Notes under the pieces: model-generated
Told to the model about the DNA's origin: nothing
The model's input: the letters and a program-made list of their open reading frames with translations, nothing else
The model's database searches: none
Position numbers and translations under genes: made by a program
Assembly: GCA_963717945.1 (NCBI GenBank)
Contig: CAVQXT010000003.1
Location: forward strand, 248,001 to 312,000
Direction: 5' to 3'
DNA: 64,000 nt
Source: FEN-299 sp963717945
GTDB taxonomy: Bacteria; Acidobacteriota; Vicinamibacteria; Vicinamibacterales; Fen-181
Shown: positions 26,101 through 32,636 of the stretch, piece after piece
Layout of the letters: each line of letters begins with the position of its first letter
Numbering within the stretch: position 1 is the first letter of the stretch

Positions 26101-27081
26101 GCCGTTCGCGACAGGCAGATCGTCTATCGGCGTGCCCGGCCGGACCTGCAGCGCGCCTGGAGCGAGACGACCTGGCAGATGCAGTCGCTGCGGGACAACC
26201 CGGACTGCGCGCGGGAGGAGTACGACCGGCCGCTCGACACGGCCGATCCCGGGCTGTCGGTGCGCCTCTCGTTCGACCCGGCGGAGGACGTCGCGGCCCC
26301 GTGTGTCGGGCGCGGCGCGCGGCCGAGGATCGCCATCCTCCGCGACCAGGGCGTCAACGGCGAAGTAGAGATGGCGGCCGCCTTCGATAGGGCCGGGTTC
26401 GAGGCGCACGACGTCCACATGAGCGATGTCATCGGCGGGACCGTGTCGCTGACCGGCTTCCACGCGATGGCCGCCTGCGGCGGCTTCTCGTTCGGCGACG
26501 TGCTCGGCGGCGGCGAGGGGTGGGCGAAGTCGGCGCTCTACAACGCGAGGGCGCGGGACGAGTTCTCGGCGTTCTTCGCGCGGCCGGACACCATCGCGCT
26601 CGGCGTCTGCAACGGCTGCCAGATGATGGCGGCGCTCAAGGAGCTGATCCCAGGCGCCGAGGCGTGGCCGCGCTTCGTCAAGAACACGTCCGAGCAGTTC
26701 GAGGCGCGCGTCGTGCTGGTGGAGGTGCTGCCCGGGCCGTCGGTGTTCTTTGCGGGGATGGCCGGCTCACTCGTCCCGATCGTCACCGCGCACGGCGAGG
26801 GGCGCGCGGCGTTCGACACCCCCGAGGACGCCTCCCGCGTCGCCAGGACCCTGCGCTTCGTGGACAACCGGGGGGCGGCCACCGAGGTCTACCCGCTCAA
26901 CCCGAACGGCTCGCCCGGCGGCCTCACCGGCGTGACGACGGCGGACGGGCGGTTCACGATCGTCATGCCGCACCCCGAGCGCGTCTTCCGGTCGGTGCAG
27001 TGGTCGTGGCACCCGGACGGCTGGGGCGAGGACGCGCCGTGGATGCGCGTGTTCCGCAACGCGCGGGTGTTCCTCGGCTGA
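23155..27081 (+). CDS. purL: Phosphoribosylformylglycinamidine synthase, large single-chain form
   Basis: A 1308-residue FGAM synthase, the fourth step of purine synthesis: FGAR, glutamine and ATP give FGAM. The order is N-terminal domain, linker, two AIRS-like halves and a C-terminal glutaminase, as in the 1295-residue E. coli enzyme. Diagnostic stretches are GTISPWSSKATDIA, NSEHCRHKIFNA, KVETHNHPTAISPFPGA, and in the glutaminase the nucleophile Cys1152 in GVCNGCQMMAAL with MPHPERVF near the end. The region after RRIERGTVFHL carries about ten extra residues (CCGAGLKPCAIG) encoded by a perfect palindrome (23507-23528) that looks like an inserted repeat. Expression is probably leaderless. Confidence 0.95.
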   Translation: MPVLELPGGAALSRFRLDKLNARIREVDERAAVRSTRHWHFVETTREPDARERDVLDRLLTYGPPAANADAGTIPVLVTPRLGTISPWSSKATDIARLCNLDFVRRIERGTVFHLCCGAGLKPCAIGIVPGAADLAPILPLLHDRMTETVLPSIDSAADLFRHVAPKPMTAIDVLGGGADAIAEANLRFGLALAPDEIEYLVSYFLHAGRNPTDVELTMFAQANSEHCRHKIFNASWVIDGRPEAESLFGMIRRTHQANPQGTVSAYSDNAAVMEGGAVGRFFADPVSRRYAYHAGLAHTLMKVETHNHPTAISPFPGAATGSGGEIRDEGATGRGSKPKAGLCGFSVSNLRIPGFVRPWEGPESKPERIASPLAIMIEGPVGAASFNNEFGRPNLAGYFRAYEQEVAGVVRGYHKPIMLAGGLGNIAAEHAHKADVPAGSLLIQIGGPAMLIGMGGGSASSMTTGTNTADLDFDSVQRGNAEIQRRAQEVIDRCCALGPANPILSIHDVGAGGLSNALPEIVHGSGRGGCIDLRAAPNEEPGMTPREVWCNEAQERYVLAIAPASLDLFREICERERCPFAVVGEATEARHLEVRDPLFGTKPVDMDLPALLGKPPRMTRQVSRERRAFAPFTLAGIDLAEAVERVLRAPSVADKTFLVTIGDRTVGGLCSRDQMVGPWQVPVADCATTVLGFETCAGEAFAIGERTPLAVVNAPASGRMAVAEALTNLAAAPVADLSRVKLSANWMAAAGSPGEDAALFDTVKAVALDLCPRLGVSIPVGKDSMSMRTAWADAGSSRQVVSPVSLVVSAFAPCEDVRPTLTPQLRRDAGPTLLVLADLAPGRARLAGSVLAQVYGQVGDETPDLESPDALLGLFAALAEMRRDGLVLAYHDRSDGGLFVTLVEMAFAGHCGVEIQLRTVVADRRSGSVADTDVLAGLFAEELGAVVQVRDADAVAVLETFARHGVAARVVARPIADDEIRAVRDRQIVYRRARPDLQRAWSETTWQMQSLRDNPDCAREEYDRPLDTADPGLSVRLSFDPAEDVAAPCVGRGARPRIAILRDQGVNGEVEMAAAFDRAGFEAHDVHMSDVIGGTVSLTGFHAMAACGGFSFGDVLGGGEGWAKSALYNARARDEFSAFFARPDTIALGVCNGCQMMAALKELIPGAEAWPRFVKNTSEQFEARVVLVEVLPGPSVFFAGMAGSLVPIVTAHGEGRAAFDTPEDASRVARTLRFVDNRGAATEVYPLNPNGSPGGLTGVTTADGRFTIVMPHPERVFRSVQWSWHPDGWGEDAPWMRVFRNARVFLG
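23505..23531 (-). repeat. REP-like hairpin inside purL
   Basis: GCGCAGGGCT-GA-AGCCCTGCGC is a perfect 10-bp palindrome. On the minus strand it reads TAG-CGCAGGGC-TTCA-GCCCTGCG, the same TAG lead and TTCA loop as the intergenic elements at 11781, 15475 and 27098. It adds codons in frame without disrupting purL. Confidence 0.6.
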
Positions 27082-27097
27082 ATCCGGCGCTCGGACA

Positions 27098-27170
27098 TAG
27101 GCCGGCCCTCCAGGGCCGGCGCAGTGCGACGCGTGACGCGGTCCGAAGCCTCCGCTTGCTCCTCCGCTGG
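27098..27170. repeat. REP-like hairpin plus word-type core after purL
   Basis: TAG and GCCGGCCCT-cc-AGGGCCGGC (27101-27120) nearly repeat 11778-11800. Next to it lies GTGCGACGCGTGACGCGGTCC, which matches the core of the word-type palindromes (15437, 23070). There is no T-rich tail, so it is not a classic terminator. Confidence 0.55.
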
Positions 27171-27194
27171 CCACATCGGTCGACACTGCCCTGG

Positions 27195-27695
27195 CTACTC
27201 CGTCCGTGACCACGGCAGCGTTCGGTTCGCATAGCCCGCCTGTCCACTCAGAAGGTGGAACACGTACGAGCCCAGGCAGAAGCGGCCGAAGATCAACGCC
27301 CCCAGTGCAGCCAGCAGTATGGCCTCGAGAGACCACGCGAGGCCGCGTGAACCCGACAGCAGGGCAACTCCGATCGCGAGCATGAAAGTGCCGGCCATGA
27401 CTTGGGCGAAGCGCCGGGGACTCGGGGCTGGACCCAGGGACGGGCGGTTCCTGGGCTTCGCCACGACGAGGTTGTAGAGAGCGTCGAACACGTTCAGGCG
27501 AGGCACCGTCGCGTTCCACCAAAGGAGAACCCACAGGACGAAGAAGTATCCCCAGGATTGGAGCAAGACACCAACCAGCACCAGCGCCCCGATGATGCGA
27601 GGCTGCCACATCAGCGCCGGGTAACGGTACGCGCAGGAGTCCGCGGAAGCGTCGCGGAAGCCCTGCTGCCGGATGAAGTTCAGTTCAGCCGTCAT
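27195..27695 (-). CDS. DUF4395-like membrane protein
   Basis: A 166-residue protein with four hydrophobic helices (IIGALVLVGVLLQSWGYFF, VLWVLLWWNATVP, AGTFMLAIGVALL, EAILLAALGALIFG). The region from PRIIGALVL to RFCLGSYVFHLL resembles DUF4395 proteins, which usually carry a FGYCLGC motif near the C-terminus; here it is GRFCLGSY with a single Cys. The function is unknown. It is convergent with purL. GGGGTG lies shortly before the ATG. Confidence 0.6.
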   Translation of the reverse strand: MTAELNFIRQQGFRDASADSCAYRYPALMWQPRIIGALVLVGVLLQSWGYFFVLWVLLWWNATVPRLNVFDALYNLVVAKPRNRPSLGPAPSPRRFAQVMAGTFMLAIGVALLSGSRGLAWSLEAILLAALGALIFGRFCLGSYVFHLLSGQAGYANRTLPWSRTE

Positions 27696-27780
27696 GTTTC
27701 ACCCCGCCAATTGTCGCGCGATCATCGTTCAGCCGGAACGCCGGCTCGAGTTCGCCCACGCGTCCCCCTTTCCCCCGAGG

Positions 27781-28626
27781 TCAGTGGACCCTCCGCTTCA
27801 CGATGCCGCCCTCCGCGCCGCTCAGGGGATGAAAGACGACGAAGGCCTCGGCGTCGATCTCGCGGACGATCTTCTTCACCTTGCCGACCTCCAGCCGCGT
27901 CACGACGCAGTACAGGATGTCGCGGTCGGCGCCGCTCTGGCCACCGTAGCCCCGGTAGACGGTCACGCCGCGGCCCAGGTCTCCGGTGATGCGCTCCCGG
28001 ATTGCCGCGTGCCCGGCTGACACGATCGTCATCGCGGTGTACTCGTCAATGCCGTAGAGCACGAAGTCGAGCGTCTTGGTGGCGGCCACGTAGGTGACGA
28101 TCGAGTAGAGCGCCTCGTTCACGCCAAGGACGAACATCGCGACGAGGAACAGGCAGACGTTGAAGATCAGGATGACGTCGCCGACGCGCAGGAGGTCTCC
28201 CCTCTTGCTAATGAGGAGGGCGGCGATCTCCGTCCCGTCGAGGACCGCGCCGCCGCGCACGGCGAGGCCGATGCCGGCGCCCAGGAAGAAGCCGCCGAAG
28301 ACGGCCGTCAGCACCGGGTCGGGCGTGACGTCGGGAAACGGGACGAGCGCGAGGACCGCGGCGAGCCCGGCGATGGTCAACGCGCTCCGAACCGCGAACG
28401 CGCGGCCCATTTGGCGGTAGCCGACGACGATGAACGGGAGGTTGACGGCCGGGAGCCACACCGCCAGCGGCAGGGGCGTCGTCTTGGCGAGGAGCATCGA
28501 CACGCCCGTCACGCCGCCGTCGATGAAGTTGCTGGAGAGGAGGAACCCTTTGAGGCCCATCCCCGCCGACAGGATCCCCAGCATGATAAGGCCGGCGTTC
28601 AGCGTCGCGGCGAACAGCCGTTTCAT
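27781..28626 (-). CDS. YitT family membrane protein (DUF2179)
   Basis: A 281-residue protein with five or six membrane helices in the first 190 residues. The signatures LLSSNFIDGGVTGVSMLL and GGAVLDGTEIAALLIS are typical of the YitT family. The C-terminal cytosolic part is a DUF2179 domain (TAMTIVSAGHAAIRERI, ILYCVVTRLEVGKVKKIVREID). The role of YitT proteins is not settled; some are linked to amino acid or metabolite uptake. It lies 31 nt downstream of the cupin gene on the same strand and has a GGGAGG site 7 nt before the ATG. Confidence 0.87.
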   Translation of the reverse strand: MKRLFAATLNAGLIMLGILSAGMGLKGFLLSSNFIDGGVTGVSMLLAKTTPLPLAVWLPAVNLPFIVVGYRQMGRAFAVRSALTIAGLAAVLALVPFPDVTPDPVLTAVFGGFFLGAGIGLAVRGGAVLDGTEIAALLISKRGDLLRVGDVILIFNVCLFLVAMFVLGVNEALYSIVTYVAATKTLDFVLYGIDEYTAMTIVSAGHAAIRERITGDLGRGVTVYRGYGGQSGADRDILYCVVTRLEVGKVKKIVREIDAEAFVVFHPLSGAEGGIVKRRVH

Positions 28627-28657
28627 CGCGCGCCCTCCCGGGCCGGTTCCGGCCGGC

Positions 28658-29014
28658 TCAGATCCACTCGACCGCCCGCGTGCGCTCGCCGCCGGCCGTG
28701 CCGGTGTTGATCGTCGAGCCCGGCTCGAGCAGCAGCACGTGGACCTCGCCGTCGGCGACGGGGCGGTGCTCCGCCCCGTGCGGGACGATGATGAGCTCGC
28801 CGGGATCGACGACGACCTCGTGGTCGCGGAACTGCATCCGCAGCCGGCCCTTCAGCACCAGGAACAGCTCGTCTTCCGTCTCGTGCGCGTGCCAAACGAA
28901 CTCGCCCTGGAGCTTGACGAGCTTCACGTGGAAGTCGTTGACGGCGCCCACCGCCTTCGGGCTCCAGAACTCCGAGATCCGCGCCAGCTTCTCCTCGAGG
29001 TTGACCTTCTGCAT
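28658..29014 (-). CDS. Cupin domain protein
   Basis: A 118-residue single-cupin protein. Metal-binding cupin motifs are visible: FVWHAHETEDELFLVLKGRL (His-x-His and Glu) and IIVPHGAEHRPVADG. The start at ATG 29014 has GGGGAG directly before it; the frame extends further upstream into a word-type repeat, which argues for this internal start. It is likely an isomerase or small-molecule binding protein; the substrate is unknown. The YitT gene follows closely. Confidence 0.85.
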   Translation of the reverse strand: MQKVNLEEKLARISEFWSPKAVGAVNDFHVKLVKLQGEFVWHAHETEDELFLVLKGRLRMQFRDHEVVVDPGELIIVPHGAEHRPVADGEVHVLLLEPGSTINTGTAGGERTRAVEWI

Positions 29015-29036
29015 CTCCCCATTCTGCTCCGCCTCG

Positions 29037-29070
29037 CCGGCTTTCGGCTCCAGGCTCTCGGCCCTGGGCG
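29037..29070. repeat. Word-type repeat, half element
   Basis: CGGCTTTCGGCTCCAGGCTC and CTCGGCCCTGGGC words between the GNAT stop and the cupin start. They resemble the palindrome at 18154-18257. No matching second arm is visible. Confidence 0.4.
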
Positions 29071-29086
29071 CCAACCGGCGCGCGGC

Positions 29087-29587
29087 TCAACCGGTCGCCT
29101 GGAACGCGTCGTGGAACTCCAGGACGCCCCGCGGGATTGCCCCGCCGAACGGCAGGACGAGAAAGGCCTCTTGGGGAACTCCCTTGTAAACCAGGCGCGG
29201 CGAGTTCCTGAACCCGAACCGCGCGTAATAGCCCGGATCTCCGACGAGCGCGCAGCCGCGGGCGCCCAACGCTCGCAGCGACGACAGGCCCTCCCGGATC
29301 AGCGCCTTGCCGATCCCGCGCCGCTGGTGCTCCGGCAACACGGAAACCGGGCCCAGGCCGTACCAGTCCCTGGTGCCGTCCGACACCATCACCGGCGAGA
29401 AGGCGATGTGCCCGACCACTTGTCCGTCAAGCTCCGCCACCAGGGAGACAGTCAAGGCGCTCGCCGCCCGCAAGGCGTTGACGACGAACTGCTCGGTCTG
29501 GTGACTGAGCGGGTGATTCCGGAACGCCGCCACCGTGACGTCCGTAATCGCCGCGATGTCGGCCGGCGTTTCTGCCCTGATGATCAT
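29087..29587 (-). CDS. GNAT family N-acetyltransferase, YhbS-like
   Basis: A 166-residue acetyltransferase starting at ATG 29587, with GGAGGAAGG just upstream. It begins MIIRAETPADIAAITDV; the acetyl-CoA loop is LGPVSVLPEHQRRGIGKAL (R/Q-x-x-G-x-G/A), followed by GCALVGDPGYYARFGF, a stretch found in YhbS-type enzymes. The substrate is unknown. It is 54 nt downstream of the phosphatase gene and probably in one operon with it. Confidence 0.87.
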   Translation of the reverse strand: MIIRAETPADIAAITDVTVAAFRNHPLSHQTEQFVVNALRAASALTVSLVAELDGQVVGHIAFSPVMVSDGTRDWYGLGPVSVLPEHQRRGIGKALIREGLSSLRALGARGCALVGDPGYYARFGFRNSPRLVYKGVPQEAFLVLPFGGAIPRGVLEFHDAFQATG

Positions 29588-29641
29588 CCCTTCCTCCCGT
29601 TCGCCTGACGAGCCACCGGCCGCGCGGAACCGCAATCGGCA

Positions 29642-30400
29642 TCAGGCGCGGGGGGCAGGCAGGACGTGCCGGGCGCTCTGAAACAGCCGCCGGTCTGGCA
29701 GGCGTATCGCGGTGAGCACGCCGTGCGAGATGGTGTCGATCCCGATCGTGCGCCCCACGGTCGTCGGTCCCGGCCAAAGGTCGGCACTCAACGTGGCGTT
29801 GTTGCGGTGTCCGTAGACGACGACTTCCGCGCCGGCGTAATCGTCGGGAAAGGCGCCGGCTCCCCAGAGCAGGGCGTCGCGCGCCTGCTGGTCGATGCGC
29901 CCCGCGCTCGAATCCAGGCCGCCGTGGGCGCACACGCAGTCGGCGCCCTGGTAGTAGAGCTGCAGCCCCTCGAAGAACCGAAGGTGGTCGGCCGGCACGC
30001 TGTCGAAGAACGCGTCGTAGGGCAGGCGACGGTTTCCGACGAGGAGGTCGGGCCCGGCCTCGGACGCCGCCTCGCGGAGGCTCCCGGCGCCCTCGGCCGA
30101 GTAGCTGCGGATCGTGTCGAAAGCCTCCATGCCGAGCAGCCACGAGTGGCGGCCGTAATCGCGAAGCGTTCGAAGAAGCCAGTCCTCGTGGTTCCCGAGC
30201 AGGCAGACGAGCGTCGCGGCTGTCCGGTCCCTGAACGCGAGGATGGCATCGATGCACCCCCTGGAGTCGGGGCCGCGGTCGATATAGTCGCCGAGGAAGA
30301 CGATCGTATCGTCGCGGCAGGCGCTCGCGCGCAACTGGGCGAGAACCTCCTCGAGCGCCTCGAGATTGCCGTGGATATCGCCGACGGCGAAGGTGGCCAT
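29642..30400 (-). CDS. Metallophosphoesterase, PrpA-like serine/threonine protein phosphatase
   Basis: A 252-residue calcineurin-like phosphatase. All metal-binding motifs are present: FAVGDIHGN (residue 6 on), FLGDYIDRGPDS, LLGNHEDWL, and later CVCAHGGLD and VVYGHRNNAT. It should be a cytosolic Mn- or Fe-dependent phosphatase acting on phosphoproteins or dinucleoside polyphosphates. It starts 12 nt after the DUF1697 gene, so the two are likely co-transcribed. Confidence 0.9.
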   Translation of the reverse strand: MATFAVGDIHGNLEALEEVLAQLRASACRDDTIVFLGDYIDRGPDSRGCIDAILAFRDRTAATLVCLLGNHEDWLLRTLRDYGRHSWLLGMEAFDTIRSYSAEGAGSLREAASEAGPDLLVGNRRLPYDAFFDSVPADHLRFFEGLQLYYQGADCVCAHGGLDSSAGRIDQQARDALLWGAGAFPDDYAGAEVVVYGHRNNATLSADLWPGPTTVGRTIGIDTISHGVLTAIRLPDRRLFQSARHVLPAPRA

Positions 30401-30412
30401 CTGGGTCTGACC

Positions 30413-30952
30413 TCACGCGCGGCCGCCCGCCCTGGCTTCGAACGCTTTTGCGATGGCGGTCATGGTATTCCAGTTGCGCGTCGTCACCGGCACGCCGAAT
30501 ATGCGATCCAGCGTGCCGAGATAGGAGATCGTCTTCATGTGGCGCCGGTACTCGCCGACGACGAGCCGTCCGTCGCGGGCGAGGATTCTCACGAGCCACT
30601 GGCCGCGGGACGGGATCTGCAGCGGCAACTCGGGCTTCTCGACGGGGTCCCGGACCAGAACGCTCACGAAGCGGACGATGCCGGTTGGCGCCGGCGGGAG
30701 CGCGGCCGCCCCGTGCGACACCAGCCGGAGGATATCCCGGCCCTCGCAGATCACGATCTCGGTGTTGAAGGGAAGGCGTCCGGCCAGCTCGGCGCGGAGT
30801 TCCGTGCGCCCCACCCGCCCGCGGATCACGAACGTGCCCGCCGCGCCGATGTTGACGGCGCCGAGGTGCTCGAGTTCCTTCGCGAGCGCGGCGGGCCGGA
30901 ACGTCCGGTGGCCGCCGACGTTGACGCCCCTCAGCAGAACGACGAGTGCCAC
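30413..30952 (-). CDS. DUF1697 protein
   Basis: A 179-residue protein that opens with VVLLRGVNVGGHRTF, the hallmark of DUF1697, followed by ELEHLGAVNIGAAGTFVIRG and a C-terminal RNWNTMTAIAKAFEA. The family has no known function. The GTG start has a GAGGAGG site that overlaps the stop codon of the upstream DUF1801 gene, pointing to translational coupling. Confidence 0.85.
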   Translation of the reverse strand: MALVVLLRGVNVGGHRTFRPAALAKELEHLGAVNIGAAGTFVIRGRVGRTELRAELAGRLPFNTEIVICEGRDILRLVSHGAAALPPAPTGIVRFVSVLVRDPVEKPELPLQIPSRGQWLVRILARDGRLVVGEYRRHMKTISYLGTLDRIFGVPVTTRNWNTMTAIAKAFEARAGGRA

Positions 30953-30965
30953 GGGCCGGTCCTCC

Positions 30966-31430
30966 TCAGCCGCGCGATGCTCGGCCCTTGGCGCGGGACG
31001 CGTTCAGCGCCACGGCCGCGCGAACGAGCGCCTTCAACGCCTTCTCGTCGATCTTCTCGCCTTCGCGGAAGTCGATGGCACGCCTGGTGTTGCCTTCGAG
31101 GCTGGAGTTGAAGAGGCCCGAGGGGTCCTCGAGCGCGGCCCCCTTGGCAAAGGTCATCTTCACGACGCTCTTGTACGTCTCGCCGGTGCAGATCATTCCG
31201 TCGTGATACCACACCGGAACGCCTCTCCACTTCCACTCCTCGACCACCCCGGGGTCGGCGTGTTTGATCAACGTGCGAAGCCGGGAGAGCATCTTGCCTC
31301 GCCAGTCGCCGAGCTCCTCGATTCTCGCGTCAATCAGCTGAGAGGGAGACGTGCTCTTCTGCGGCCCGCCCTTCGGCGCGACGGCTCTTTCTTTCCGCTT
31401 CTCTGGTTTCTTGCGGCTCGCTTCAGGCAT
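30966..31430 (-). CDS. DUF1801 domain protein
   Basis: A 154-residue protein with a lysine-rich N-terminus (PEASRKKPEKRKERAV) and a DUF1801 (YdhG-like) domain: VVEEWKWRGVPVWYHDGMIC, YKSVVKMTFAKGAAL, and NTRRAIDFREGEKIDEKALK. The start at 31430 is set by an AGGAG about 8 nt upstream. It heads a tight run of minus-strand genes (DUF1801, DUF1697, phosphatase, GNAT) with gaps of 12-54 nt. The function is unknown; the iron-chaperone role proposed for YdhG relatives is not tested here. Confidence 0.85.
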   Translation of the reverse strand: MPEASRKKPEKRKERAVAPKGGPQKSTSPSQLIDARIEELGDWRGKMLSRLRTLIKHADPGVVEEWKWRGVPVWYHDGMICTGETYKSVVKMTFAKGAALEDPSGLFNSSLEGNTRRAIDFREGEKIDEKALKALVRAAVALNASRAKGRASRG

Positions 31431-31526
31431 CAGGGGGCTCCTCAGGAAAGGGAATCTCGGCCCACCTGCTGATTCTAGATGAGAGACCGGGTTTCCGAGC
31501 CGCCGACTGGGCCGCGGCCGTCGCAC

Positions 31527-31626
31527 GCCACGTCTCGGGTCTGCCACTTCGCAAAGCGGCCCCTCCGGGATCGACCGGTCGGGGCAGGTTTACGCGTTGC
31601 TCCGGGCAGATCCCTGCGACGCGGCA
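31527..31626 (+). repeat. MITE-like dispersed element, copy 1
   Basis: About 100 bp that recurs in reverse orientation at 50130-50228 with roughly 85% identity. Shared blocks include CGTCTCGGGTCTGCC, GCAAAGCGGCCCCTCC, GGTCGGGGCAGGTTTACGC and GGGCAGATCCCTGCG. The two ends are imperfect inverted copies of each other (GCCRCGTCTCGGGTCTGCC against GCCGCGYCGCAGGGATCTGCC). It has no coding capacity. Confidence 0.7.
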
Positions 31627-31640
31627 TGGTCCCGGCCGCG

Positions 31641-32069
31641 TCAGAAGAACCCGCGAAGAAATGCCGCCGCTTCATCCGAGATGCCGACAATCTTGTTGGT
31701 GGCCTGACGATAGAACTTGAAGTTGAGCTCGGTCTCGGGCCGGCCGTCGTTCCAGTCGCAAAAGGGCTTGAGCTCGCGCCGCCCCAGGTGGCGCCTCGCG
31801 CGCGAGGTGCGCCTGATTGTGATGCTCACGCGCGGCGTCTGCCGGGCGAGTCCCCGTTCCCTTGGGATCGCTTCGGCGGAGGTGACGACACCACTCGCGA
31901 TGAGACCAGGGCCGCCTTCGTTCTCGCTCGCGAAGACGAAGATCGTATCGCCTTCCGCGACATCCTTGCCGCCGTACATCGTCTTTTGCGCGCGGAACGC
32001 GAATGTCTCCGCGCGCGGATCGGCAACCTCAGCCTTGATCGCGAAGACCTTCCTCGTCACTCGCGCCAT
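31641..32069 (-). CDS. Hypothetical protein, possibly EVE/PUA-like
   Basis: A 142-residue protein. The start at ATG 32069 (MARVTRKVFAIKAEV) is chosen because upstream sequence in this frame is the remnant of another gene. The stretch VAEGDTIFVFASENEGGPGL, then IASGVVTSAE, has the look of an EVE or other PUA-like domain that binds modified nucleobases. The rest (ELNFKFYRQATNKIVGISDEAAAFL) is not a motif I recognise. The assignment is tentative. Confidence 0.6.
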   Translation of the reverse strand: MARVTRKVFAIKAEVADPRAETFAFRAQKTMYGGKDVAEGDTIFVFASENEGGPGLIASGVVTSAEAIPRERGLARQTPRVSITIRRTSRARRHLGRRELKPFCDWNDGRPETELNFKFYRQATNKIVGISDEAAAFLRGFF

Positions 32070-32127
32070 CGTTCTCGTGTCCGTCCCGGGGGCCGGCCGC
32101 ACGGTGTCCCTGGTGGTGACGCGCCGA

Positions 32128-32277
32128 CAGCTTCCACAGGCCGTGATGGACGCCAGCGTGGATGTAAGTGACGAAGGTCCCATGGCCCGGAATCTCCAGC
32201 GGCGGGCCGGCGACCTGGGCACCCGCGGTCACAGCCGCGTTGAGCGCTTTGTCGATCGCGCCCGCGAACGGCTCGAC
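32128..32277 (-). pseudogene. C-terminal fragment of a VOC (glyoxalase-like) protein
   Basis: About 50 codons read VEPFAGAIDKALNAAVTAG, then AQVAGPPLEIPGHGTFVTY and HHGLWKL. This is the usual ending of VOC-fold proteins (PPxxIPGxGxF...GLW). No start codon or N-terminal half is present, and the frame runs on into unrelated codons. It looks like a truncated gene. Confidence 0.45.
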
Positions 32278-32290
32278 GGCCGCGTTGCGA

Positions 32291-32497
32291 TCATTTCGGC
32301 GCCTTCGGCGGTGGGTTGTCCGTGACCACGATGATGAACGTGGCTATCGGCCCGAGCGGGAGGGACGCCAGAAACCACGCCAGCCGGCTGCGTCCCTTCG
32401 ACTGAGCGAGCCCGGCATTGAGGAGCGCCAGCGTGCCCCAACCCACCGCATAGCTGCGACCTACCTCAACCACATCCATTGGATTACCTATTCTCAT
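32291..32497 (-). CDS. Small membrane protein
   Basis: A 68-residue protein (from ATG 32497) with two hydrophobic segments, GWGTLALLNAGL and LAWFLASLPLGPIATFIIVV, separated by AQSKGRSR. The pattern GLAQxKGRSxLxWFLxxLxxGPxAT is seen in small bacterial membrane proteins of unknown role. A GGAGGA touches the ATG; an alternative start is ATG 32479. Confidence 0.55.
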   Translation of the reverse strand: MRIGNPMDVVEVGRSYAVGWGTLALLNAGLAQSKGRSRLAWFLASLPLGPIATFIIVVTDNPPPKAPK

Positions 32498-32543
32498 TCC
32501 TCCGCGTCCCGCCTTCGTCGCTGCCGCGACTGCGGCGGGCAAG

Positions 32544-32636
32544 CAGAACCGATCCCTCATCGTCCGAACCGATTCCTCATCGTCAGAACCGATCCCTCTG
32601 CGTCAGAGCCGATCCCTCTGCGTCAGTTCCGATTAC
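32544..32636. repeat. 20-bp satellite array, locus 1
   Basis: Four full or partial 20-bp units (consensus CGTCAGAACCGATCCCTCTG) and a terminal unit CGTCAGTTCCGATTAC (32621-32636). The TTA in the terminal unit is the stop codon (TAA) of kbl on the minus strand. The same terminal unit ends the arrays at 56362-56457 and 59436-59933. Confidence 0.85.

Noticed and set aside
23956..26463. 835-codon open frame antisense to purL
   Set aside because: It is a GC-rich shadow of purL with no recognisable domain.
27101..27120. GCCGGCCCT hairpin as a rho-independent terminator of purL
   Set aside because: There is no T-run after the stem, and the same hairpin with the same TAG lead occurs elsewhere, so it fits a dispersed repeat better.
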